A DNA stretch of 64,000 bases from Larkinella humicola. Its GTDB lineage: Bacteria; Bacteroidota; Bacteroidia; Cytophagales; Spirosomataceae. The DNA lies in NCBI RefSeq assembly GCF_008727875.1, contig NZ_VTWS01000005.1, positions 496,001-560,000 on the forward strand, in the 5' to 3' direction. Shown here one piece after another: positions 16,456 to 23,540 of the stretch. Every line of letters begins with the position of its first letter. The first letter of the stretch is position 1. The notes beneath the pieces are model-generated. The model had not been told where the DNA came from and searched no databases. It was given only the letters and a program-made list of their open reading frames with translations. A program made the translations under genes and the position numbers.

Positions 16456-17667
16456 ATGCTGATTAATCGCAAGGAGTTTCTGCTGTCCCTTCTCCTGTCC
16501 ATCACGGTTCTTCTGTCGGGCTGTGATACCACCGGAACCGGTTCTGATCCCAAACCCGAACCCGATGTTTATCTGGTCAGCAGTTCCGACATTAACGCAT
16601 TCACCAAGGATCAGCTTGGGACGCAGATTGCCCAGCAATTCCCGGCTCAGTACCAGAGCATTATCAAGGGATTTCTGCGCTACGATGTCAAGGTGTATAA
16701 ACTGGTTTACAACACCAAACTGCCCGATGGAACGGCCACGAAAGCGTCGGGAGCGATTATTGTTCCGACCGTCACGACGGCGGTGCCGATGATCAGCCAG
16801 CAACACGGAACCATTCTGAACGATGCCGATGCGCCGTCCAATTTCGGGCCGGGCAGCGATGCCGCTTTTGGCGGTACGTTTTTTGCCTCCAACGGCTACA
16901 TCATGGTTTGCCCGGACTACATCGGTTACGGTGAATCGAAGGCTATTCCGCATACCTACGAACACCGCGAAGGGCTGGCCACGGCCTCGCTGGACATGAT
17001 TCGGGCCGCGAAAGAATTCATCAAGCAAAAGTCGATCAAATGGGATAACCGGCTGTTGCTTACCGGCTACTCGGAAGGCGGTTTTGCCACGATGTCGTTG
17101 CAGAAAAAGATTGAAGAAGAATTTCCGTCCGAATTTACGCTGGCAGCTTCCAGCATTGGCGCGGGGGCTTACCACAAAACGGCCTTCATGAAGTACATCA
17201 TCAACCAGAAAACGCACGGTATTGCCAGCTATAACCGCCTGTATCTGTGGACAATGCTCACGTATAACAGCTTGTATAAGCTCAACAAACCGATGAGTTA
17301 TTATCTGAAAGAGCCGTATGCGACGCAGGCCACCCAGAATGGAATAAACATCAACATCAACGTTAGCATCAGCGATATCTTCACGGATAGTTTCAAGAAA
17401 GCGGTGAACGACGGGACGGAAACCGGGTTTTTGAATGCGGTCAAAGACAACGATGTTTACGACTGGAAGCCCAAAACGCCAACCTATCTGTTCCACGGTG
17501 ATGCCGATAATCTGGTGTTCTTTTTCAATACGCAGGATGCCTACGACGCCATGCGAAAACGGGGAGCTACCAATGTCGAAATAAAACCGCTGCCCGGAAA
17601 AGACCACGGCACGGCGGTTATCGACTACCTGCTGCAAACGTATCTCTTTTTCTCAAGCGTCCAGTAA
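16456..17667 (+). CDS. Alpha/beta hydrolase lipoprotein (lipase/S9-like)
   Basis: The 403-residue protein has a lipoprotein signal with lipobox LLSGC (Cys at residue 23), so it should be anchored in a membrane, probably the outer one. The hydrolase core contains QQHGTILNDADAP (oxyanion-hole region), the nucleophile elbow GYSEGGF (Ser near residue 204), Asp in FHGDADNLV and His in GKDHGT. The order matches secreted lipase/esterase or peptidase-like hydrolases. Its substrate cannot be told. It stands between two strong terminators (16396 and 17691), so it is its own transcription unit. Confidence 0.88.
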   Translation: MLINRKEFLLSLLLSITVLLSGCDTTGTGSDPKPEPDVYLVSSSDINAFTKDQLGTQIAQQFPAQYQSIIKGFLRYDVKVYKLVYNTKLPDGTATKASGAIIVPTVTTAVPMISQQHGTILNDADAPSNFGPGSDAAFGGTFFASNGYIMVCPDYIGYGESKAIPHTYEHREGLATASLDMIRAAKEFIKQKSIKWDNRLLLTGYSEGGFATMSLQKKIEEEFPSEFTLAASSIGAGAYHKTAFMKYIINQKTHGIASYNRLYLWTMLTYNSLYKLNKPMSYYLKEPYATQATQNGINININVSISDIFTDSFKKAVNDGTETGFLNAVKDNDVYDWKPKTPTYLFHGDADNLVFFFNTQDAYDAMRKRGATNVEIKPLPGKDHGTAVIDYLLQTYLFFSSVQ

Positions 17668-17690
17668 TCAGCCGCTTAACGTTCAGAGTA

Positions 17691-17731
17691 ACCAGAAAAT
17701 CCTCCCGGCAAAGGAGGATTTTCTGGTTTTA
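17691..17731 (+). terminator. Strong Rho-independent terminator after the hydrolase gene
   Basis: Perfect 15-base stem (17691-17705 with 17713-17727, arm ACCAGAAAATCCTCC), 7-base loop, then TTT. The A-rich left base of the stem gives a U-rich right base, so it may work in both directions. Confidence 0.88.
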
Positions 17732-17793
17732 CCCAACAATTGCCCTCGGATGCTGGTTATAAGAGGAGACTTAAAATAATTCCAACCAACATC

Positions 17794-18123
17794 ATGAAAA
17801 AATTGTGGATTGTTGCTCTGCTGGCCGCATTCGGTTTTACAGCAAATGCGCAGACAGTGAAAGAGGAAGCGAAGGAGACCGCGCATCATGCCGGCCAAAC
17901 GGTGAAAAAAGCCGCCGATGAGGTAGGAGACGAAGCCCGCGAAACCAAGCAGGAAGCGAAACGGAAAGCCAAAAAAGCCGGTAAGAAAATAGACAAAGCC
18001 GCGGACGACGCGGGCGATGAGGTTCGGGAAACGGCCAAAGAAACCAAGCAGAAAGCGCGTGAAGCGAAACGCAAAACCGGCAAGAAAGTAGAAAAAGCCG
18101 GTGAGAAAATGCAGGAGAATTAA
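17794..18123 (+). CDS. Small secreted Lys/Glu/Ala-rich helical protein (YtxH/LEA-like)
   Basis: The 109-residue product has a signal peptide (about 1-20, ending TANAQ) and then an almost wholly charged amphipathic helix with roughly 11-residue periodicity. A segment of about 30 residues is repeated (DEVGDEARETKQEAKRKAKK and later DDAGDEVRETAKETKQKARE). This recalls LEA-type and YtxH-type stress proteins, which protect or coat surfaces; that role is inferred from composition. The ATG at 17794 is preferred to one 18 codons upstream because only it opens a signal peptide. It has its own intergenic region after the terminator at 17691 and converges with the GH5-like gene. Confidence 0.75.
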   Translation: MKKLWIVALLAAFGFTANAQTVKEEAKETAHHAGQTVKKAADEVGDEARETKQEAKRKAKKAGKKIDKAADDAGDEVRETAKETKQKAREAKRKTGKKVEKAGEKMQEN

Positions 18124-18136
18124 AATTCTTTTAAGT

Positions 18137-18236
18137 GTTAAATGGTTGAAAATGGTTTTGATGGTTAAAAATGGTTGAATTGCTACTAACAATTTTTAAC
18201 CATTTCTGTCATCAAAACCATGTTCAACCATTTAAC
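18137..18236. repeat. Long intergenic inverted repeat E (convergent pair)
   Basis: Outer arms 18137-18163 and 18210-18236 match at 26 of 27 positions; the inner parts also pair with one gap. The arms are degenerate tandem copies of ATGGTTNAAA-type words. It fills the gap between the convergent small-protein and GH5-like genes and could end transcription from both sides. Confidence 0.88.
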
Positions 18237-18260
18237 CATTTTTTTTAGCCATCAAAACCA

Positions 18261-19397
18261 TTACTTCTTCCCAGTCATCTTCTTGATAAATGCCGTTTCG
18301 GCTGGAATATACGGCTGACCGTTCTCGCGGAAAATATCGTGGAACCACACCGGCGGCTCGGCGGTGTACTGCTTCTGCCACGAGTCCCACGGATAAATGG
18401 TGTTCGATTTACCGGACACAAAGCCCCAGTTCATCATTCCCACATTCTCGGCTTTCGCAATCGGCAGCGAGCCTTCAAACGTGCTACCCGCCGGGCGAGC
18501 CATGTACTCCGTACAGATCAGGGGGCGGCCAAATTTCTTAAGATCCGCTACCCGCTTTTTGAAATCATCCGGCTTTCCGTAGTTGTGGAACGTAATCACA
18601 TCGGAATTCTGAACCAGAAACCGGTTCATATCATCCATTTTTTCGAGCGACGACCAATCCCCTTTCCAGGGTCCCGACGTAATGGGCTGTGTTGGTTTGG
18701 CTTCCCGCGCCCAGCCAAAACCGGCTTTCACCAGTTCGGTGCCGAGTTGGGCTTTGTTGGGCAATTCGGTTTTGATTTTGCCGTTGCGGCCATAGCTGTT
18801 GGCGTTGTCGTTATCCGGTTCGTTGACAATGTCCCACGCCAGAATCCGCTTGTCGGCCCGGAACGAACCCACGATGTCTTTCACGTAACTCCGCAGACTT
18901 TCCCACTTGCTTTTATCGCCCAGAATGGCCGCGCCGGGGCCTTGCACCCAGCCCGAATTGTGCCGCCCCATAACGGGTGCATGTTGTTTGCCCAGCTTCG
19001 GCTGCGGGTCCCAGCACGAGTCGAACAACACCAGCATGGGTTTGATGTTGTGTTTGGCACACAGCGACAGAAACTGGTCAATGCGGTTTTTGAACCCTTT
19101 GGCATCCTGCCGCCACACCATGTCGTGCAGAAAAACCCGCATCGTGTTCATGCCCAGCTTCTCGGCATAGCCCAGTTCTTTATCAATCGTTTTCGGATCA
19201 AAGCTTTCGGCCTGCCACATTTCTAACTGGTTAATGGCACTGGCGGGCATAAAATTACTCCCCACCAGCCAGGGCTGGCTTTTATACCAGTCGTTAGCCT
19301 GCTTGGGCGTCCACTGCTGCGCGCTGGCCTGGAGTGACAAAACCGCCAGAACGACCAGAATAGCAGTCTGTAGTCTAAATTGAATTTGATTTTTCAC
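18261..19397 (-). CDS. Secreted GH5-like glycoside hydrolase (cellulase/mannanase superfamily)
   Basis: The 378-residue protein has a signal peptide (1-27) and a TIM-barrel glycosidase domain. The acid/base is Glu193 in DIVNEPDND and the nucleophile is Glu297 in LICTEYMARP; TMRVFLHD and ITFHNYGK mark the other clan GH-A strands. Homologues are often labelled 1,4-beta-xylanase or cellulase, but the exact polysaccharide is not fixed by what I see. It lies 125 bases upstream of, and in the same direction as... the minus-strand order is epimerase then this gene, with the perfect inverted repeat F between them, which points to joint sugar use. Confidence 0.85.
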   Translation of the reverse strand: MKNQIQFRLQTAILVVLAVLSLQASAQQWTPKQANDWYKSQPWLVGSNFMPASAINQLEMWQAESFDPKTIDKELGYAEKLGMNTMRVFLHDMVWRQDAKGFKNRIDQFLSLCAKHNIKPMLVLFDSCWDPQPKLGKQHAPVMGRHNSGWVQGPGAAILGDKSKWESLRSYVKDIVGSFRADKRILAWDIVNEPDNDNANSYGRNGKIKTELPNKAQLGTELVKAGFGWAREAKPTQPITSGPWKGDWSSLEKMDDMNRFLVQNSDVITFHNYGKPDDFKKRVADLKKFGRPLICTEYMARPAGSTFEGSLPIAKAENVGMMNWGFVSGKSNTIYPWDSWQKQYTAEPPVWFHDIFRENGQPYIPAETAFIKKMTGKK

Positions 19398-19418
19398 AAG
19401 TTGTAAGGACTGTTAAGA

Positions 19419-19507
19419 CTAAATGTAAAATGATGAATGCTAAATGTAAAAGTGATCGGCTGGCTGCTCCTAACTTTTACATTTAGCATTCATCATTTTA
19501 CATTTAG
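19419..19507. repeat. Perfect 35-base intergenic inverted repeat F
   Basis: Arms 19419-19453 and 19473-19507 are perfect complements over 35 bases around a 19-base loop. Inside each arm the word CTAAATGTAAAA occurs twice, 21 bases apart. A related stretch (TTTTACATTCAGCGTTAAA) lies at 20886-20904, and repeat G at 40973 shares AAATGTAAAAGT. Confidence 0.95.
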
Positions 19508-19522
19508 CGTTAAAAGAAAAAA

Positions 19523-20701
19523 TTACTTCACCGAAAACCGGTATTCCGTCGTGGTTTTGTACGTTTCACCCGGTTTCAAAACCGTCGTTGGGAACTTGGA
19601 CTGATTGGGCGAATCGGGAAAGTGCTGGGTTTCCAGACAGAACGCCGACCGTTTGTCGTACGGTTTGCCGCTTTTGCCGATCCGTTTTCCATTCAGGAAG
19701 TTCCCGCCGTAAAACTGCACCCCCGGCTCCGTCGTCAACACATCCATCGAGATGCCGGTTTTGGGCGAGGTCACTGTGGCAATCAGCCGTGGTTCAGCGG
19801 TCTGGCCGCCGTTCAGAACGAAATTATGGTCGAAACCGCCCCCGTTTTTAATCTGCGGGTGGTCGGCATCCTGGCGCTCGCCGATGGCAACCGGTTTCCG
19901 CAGGTCGAACGGCGTTCCATCCACCGGAGCCAGTTCGCCCGTCGGAATCAGGGTTGCGTCCACCGGCGTGTAGCGATCGGCCTTGATTTCCACCAGATGG
20001 TCGGCCACGGAGCCGGAGCCTTCGCCATTCAGGTTGAAATAGGCGTGGTTGGTCAGGTTCACGACCGTACTTTTGTCGGTAGTAGCCTGATAATCAATCT
20101 TGATGCCATTATCATCGGTCAGTGTATACGTCACATCGACCGTCAGCGTTCCCGGATAATTTTCTTCGCCATCCGGCGAAACATAGTGCAGTTTCAGGCC
20201 GTTGCTGCCCACCGGCGTGGCGTCCCACATCTTGGCGTTGAAGCCTTTTTTACCCCCATGCAGGGAATTGGGGCCGTTGTTGGTCGCGAGCTGATACGTT
20301 TTGCCGTCGAGCGTAAATTTCCCTTTTCCGATCCGGTTGCCGTACCGACCCACCAGCGTTCCGAAGAACGATTCGTTTTCCAAGTAGTCATCGATGCTGC
20401 TGTGGCCCAGGTTTACATCCAGTAGTTTACCGGTTTTATCCGGCACCAGAATGCTGACAATGCGGCCGCCGTAGTTTGTGATGGCGACTTTCATTCCGCT
20501 GGCATTGGTCAAAACAAATAAATCAGCCTGTTTCCCTTCGACGTCTTTCTGAAAACGCGAGCGATCAGGCAAACCGCTGGCTGAATCAGCGGTCGCTGTG
20601 CTTGTACTATCCGACATGGTTGACGATTCTTGTTGTTTTTGGGAGTTATTACAGCCGACGAGCATCCCCAGCAGGACGGCGGAGAGAAAGAATTGTTTCA
20701 T
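19523..20701 (-). CDS. galM: Aldose 1-epimerase (galactose mutarotase), lipoprotein
   Basis: The 392-residue protein has a lipobox (GMLVGC, Cys17), an acidic Ser/Thr-rich linker and the mutarotase beta-sandwich. Catalytic residues are visible: His148 in NSLHGGKKGF, His219 in LTNHAYFNLNG and the base Glu in FCLETQHFPDSPN near the C-terminus. It interconverts the alpha and beta anomers of hexoses. Secreted mutarotases are common beside glycan-degrading enzymes in Bacteroidota, fitting the GH5-like gene just downstream on the same strand. Length is typical after adding the lipoprotein leader. Confidence 0.92.
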   Translation of the reverse strand: MKQFFLSAVLLGMLVGCNNSQKQQESSTMSDSTSTATADSASGLPDRSRFQKDVEGKQADLFVLTNASGMKVAITNYGGRIVSILVPDKTGKLLDVNLGHSSIDDYLENESFFGTLVGRYGNRIGKGKFTLDGKTYQLATNNGPNSLHGGKKGFNAKMWDATPVGSNGLKLHYVSPDGEENYPGTLTVDVTYTLTDDNGIKIDYQATTDKSTVVNLTNHAYFNLNGEGSGSVADHLVEIKADRYTPVDATLIPTGELAPVDGTPFDLRKPVAIGERQDADHPQIKNGGGFDHNFVLNGGQTAEPRLIATVTSPKTGISMDVLTTEPGVQFYGGNFLNGKRIGKSGKPYDKRSAFCLETQHFPDSPNQSKFPTTVLKPGETYKTTTEYRFSVK

Positions 20702-20934
20702 ACGAACGTTTAGAAGGTATCGGGGTTTATAAAACGGCTATCCCGCTTCGAGTTCGAATAGAAAGCCGGGCATCAAATATCAGACTTATTTTGTAAAAAC
20801 TATAAATCTGAATGGAAAAGGGCTGGAACCGGTATAACCTACTCCAAACCGGACGCAGGAACTTCTTGATCCATCAAAAGAAATCTTTTACATTCAGCGT
20901 TAAAGAGACAATACCATCCTAACGGAATTCATTC

Positions 20935-21942
20935 ATGGCAGATCAGCCCAGCAACTGGCTTAATAAATTAGGGAATCTCCTGGTGCCGTCCTCCAGTGAG
21001 CCCAAAACCAATCCGGTTGCTACCGTTTCCAATACCCGCATTCTGAACGAACTGGTGGCGTCTTTTCAGGACTCCGTACCGCGGGAATCCGTCGGAAAAA
21101 GCATGCTTTTCAATGCGCATTTTTTGATCATTCTGCATCCCGACACCTACGAAGCGCGCCAGAATGCGTTTCCGGTCATTGTCAACGAAGCGGTGAATGC
21201 CTTTACGACTTTCATTGAGTCCGAAAAGTCGAACTACGAACGCGTGGTGCCGGTGGCCGCCAACTGGTTCTTCAAGTTTGGGGGCGGGCGTGAATTTGGC
21301 GGAGAACCGGTCACGCCAACGGATGTCAAAGTGGTGGGTGCCCTGACCGGTATTTTACCCGGAAACGACCCGGCGCAATCACCGGACCGGATTCACGTTA
21401 CACGCCGGGTCAAACAGACCAACCGGTTTGAGAAAGTGGACATCGACCCGAACACCTTCCAGCACATCGACTTTCGGGAACCCGGTGCGTTTGTCGTGAA
21501 GTTTACGTTTTCGACACCGGCACCAACCTCCCCACGACCACCGGTCGGAGCCCCCGCGACCCGCCATGCGCCGGGATTGCCCCGCAGCCTGGGTGCCGGA
21601 CTGGCTCAGATCAACCATTACATTGCGGAATTGAACAAGGAGGATTCGTACCTGATGCGCGACCGCGAAATCGTGGTGGCGCGAAAAGAGCCGGATAACC
21701 AGCATTTTCCCAACTACCTTTTGCTCGAATCGGCTTACGTCTCGAACCCCCACGCCCGGATTCGCTACAACGACGAAATCCGGGGCTTCCAGATTGCGTC
21801 GTTCAGCCGCAACGAAACCCGGGTGAACGAACAGCTTATTCCGCGCAGCGAACCCGCCAGTCCGCAGTGGTACGCGCTGCCGGATCAGGCTCAGATTCTG
21901 CTCAATAGCATGGTCACCCTAACCTTTCAACGCCATGATTGA
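20935..21942 (+). CDS. FHA-like protein with an N-terminal domain, first gene of the kinase/SEDS cluster
   Basis: The 335-residue protein has no signal peptide or membrane helix. Residues 1-180 form an unrecognised domain (MLFNAHFLIILHPDTYEARQ and later). A Pro-rich linker (about 185-215) leads to a C-terminal region (about 235-335) that reads as a degenerate FHA domain: REIVVARK for the first strands, SNPHARIRY for the phosphopeptide-contact SxxH, ETRVNEQLI for the GTxVNg strand and QILLNSMVTLTFQ for the last strands. FHA domains bind phosphothreonine. By position it resembles actinobacterial FhaA, which also has an N-terminal domain plus FHA. It overlaps the micropeptide gene by 8 bases. 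Confidence 0.65.
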   Translation: MADQPSNWLNKLGNLLVPSSSEPKTNPVATVSNTRILNELVASFQDSVPRESVGKSMLFNAHFLIILHPDTYEARQNAFPVIVNEAVNAFTTFIESEKSNYERVVPVAANWFFKFGGGREFGGEPVTPTDVKVVGALTGILPGNDPAQSPDRIHVTRRVKQTNRFEKVDIDPNTFQHIDFREPGAFVVKFTFSTPAPTSPRPPVGAPATRHAPGLPRSLGAGLAQINHYIAELNKEDSYLMRDREIVVARKEPDNQHFPNYLLLESAYVSNPHARIRYNDEIRGFQIASFSRNETRVNEQLIPRSEPASPQWYALPDQAQILLNSMVTLTFQRHD

Positions 21943-22018
21943 TGCGCTGTTTGTCGTGTTGCTGCTGCTGTTTGTACTCATCCTGGTGGTCCGGCATTTT
22001 CAGGATTTACCCCGATAA
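21935..22018 (+). CDS. 27-residue single-span membrane micropeptide
   Basis: This short frame starts at the ATG at 21935, inside the last codons of the FHA-like gene, and encodes 27 residues: MIDALFVV, a run of about 16 Leu/Val/Ile/Phe residues and a polar tail (RHFQDLPR). It predicts one membrane helix, N-terminus acidic and C-terminus basic. The 8-base overlap with the upstream stop is typical of translational coupling, and the PP2C gene starts 70 bases later. Micropeptides of this kind often bind and tune larger membrane proteins; here the kinases or the SEDS-PBP protein are candidates. It is too short for ordinary ORF calling and its expression is unproved. Confidence 0.5.
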   Translation: MIDALFVVLLLLFVLILVVRHFQDLPR

Positions 22019-22088
22019 AGCCAACAGAATGCGCTGCCAGCGGTTCTATTCAGTAGAACTGTTTATTTCGCCACGTTTCCCCAGTTAA

Positions 22089-23540
22089 ATGAATCCGTTT
22101 CTCATTGCCGGTCAGACCAATGTAGGCCAACGCCGAAAAAATAACCAGGATACGTTCATCTGCTCGACGATCTGGTCGGAATCCAGCGCGTTGCTGGCCG
22201 CCATCGATGGCGTGGGCGGTTATGCCGGGGGCGACCGGGCCGCGGCCATCGCGAAGGAATCGATCGAACAGTACATGGCGACGCCCAACGGCGATCCGTT
22301 GTCGATGCTGCGCGAAGCCGTCGTGTTTGCCAACAACCAGATCAATGCGCAGCGCGAGCAGAACCCCCAACTGGCGCAGATGTGTTGTGTCTTGACGACG
22401 GCGGTGGCTGATAGCCGTACCCAAAAACTGTATTTTGTGCATGTGGGCGACACCCGCCTGTACCGATACCGTCGGGGCATCCTCGAAAAACTCACCCACG
22501 ATCACTCGATGGTGGGCGTCCGGGAGGATGCCAACGAACTGACGGAAGCCGAAGCCATGCAACACCCGCGACGGAACGAAATCCTGCGCGAAGTGGGGTC
22601 GATGGCGCACCGGGTCGATGATCCGGATTTTCTGGAATCGGGCGAAACGGACTTTCTGCCGGGCGATTTGCTGCTGCTGTGCAGCGACGGTCTGACCGAT
22701 ATGATTACGCAGGCCCAGATTCAGAGCGTTCTGGATCAAAACCTTTCCCTTGAAAAACAGGTAACCGAGTTGATTGGGCTCGCCAATAAACAAGGCGGCA
22801 ACGACAACATTACCGTCGTTCTGGCCCAAAACACGACGCCAGCCACCCCGCAACCGGTGGTTGCCAACTCTACCGACCAGACGTTGCCGTTGAAACCGTC
22901 GTCAAAACCGGCTCCAGCCATTAGTCCAAAAACGACTTCGGGAAAGACCGAACCGGCCAAACGGAGCCTGACGGGTTTCTGGATTCTGATCGGGCTGGTG
23001 CTGGCGGGAACCATTGCGGGACTGGTTTGGTATCAAAACCAGGCTCCCAGCCAATCCGATCCGTTGGTTTCCGATAATCCACCGATGGTCAGCGATCCGG
23101 CTGATTCGACGCAGGCTATCGCGCCAACGGTTTCTCGCTTTGATTCATTGTTGCAGACGGCGTATCGCAGCACCGATCACCGGCTGATGCTGCCCGCTGA
23201 TACGGTTCGGCTCACGCAGCCCCTGCTGCTTACCGACTCGCTGCAAAGCATTGTGGGCGCAACCGGGCTGACGGTTTTCGTCCCTGCCGATACGGCACAG
23301 GCGCAGGTGGCATTACGGATCACCCGCTCGGGGCCGGTTGACCTTCAAAACCTGATCATTAGCGGTTTCAAGACCGGGATTGAGACCAGTCCCGGAACGA
23401 AGCTGCATCTGTCAAAGGTCTCTTTTCGCAACGTGAGCCAGCCCGTTCAGGCCGTTATCGGACAGGACACCTTCCGCGATGCCGTTATTGTGGTTACCTT
23501 GCAGAACCAGACTGATTCATCCAAAACACCCCCTCGCTGA
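22089..23540 (+). CDS. PP2C-type Ser/Thr phosphatase with a membrane helix and outer domain (PstP-like)
   Basis: The 483-residue protein begins with a PP2C phosphatase domain (1-250). Metal ligands are present: Asp21 in NNQD, Asp40-Gly41 in AIDGVGGYAGGD, Asp200 in LLLCSDGLTD and Asp239 in GGNDNITVV. A Pro/Lys/Ser linker (250-295), one membrane helix (about 297-315) and an extracytoplasmic region (320-483) follow, whose short repetitive strands (NLIISGFKTGIE, LHLSKVSFRNVSQ) look like a right-handed beta-helix. Actinobacterial PstP shares the phosphatase-helix-extracellular layout. It should reverse the action of the two kinases. Its stop overlaps the start of the first kinase gene by one base (TGATG). 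Confidence 0.9.
   Translation: MNPFLIAGQTNVGQRRKNNQDTFICSTIWSESSALLAAIDGVGGYAGGDRAAAIAKESIEQYMATPNGDPLSMLREAVVFANNQINAQREQNPQLAQMCCVLTTAVADSRTQKLYFVHVGDTRLYRYRRGILEKLTHDHSMVGVREDANELTEAEAMQHPRRNEILREVGSMAHRVDDPDFLESGETDFLPGDLLLLCSDGLTDMITQAQIQSVLDQNLSLEKQVTELIGLANKQGGNDNITVVLAQNTTPATPQPVVANSTDQTLPLKPSSKPAPAISPKTTSGKTEPAKRSLTGFWILIGLVLAGTIAGLVWYQNQAPSQSDPLVSDNPPMVSDPADSTQAIAPTVSRFDSLLQTAYRSTDHRLMLPADTVRLTQPLLLTDSLQSIVGATGLTVFVPADTAQAQVALRITRSGPVDLQNLIISGFKTGIETSPGTKLHLSKVSFRNVSQPVQAVIGQDTFRDAVIVVTLQNQTDSSKTPPR

Noticed and set aside
16351-17637. 428-aa minus-strand frame
   Set aside because: It is antisense to the complete lipoprotein hydrolase gene, has no recognisable domain or signal and reads as a high-GC3 shadow.
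18339-19226. 295-aa plus-strand frame
   Set aside because: Antisense to the GH5-like gene, whose catalytic Glu positions are clear.
20702-20934. tRNA-like sequence (GAGTTCGAATAGA) in the galM-FHA gap
   Set aside because: A T-loop-like string is present, but no cloverleaf, anticodon stem or acceptor pairing can be built around it.
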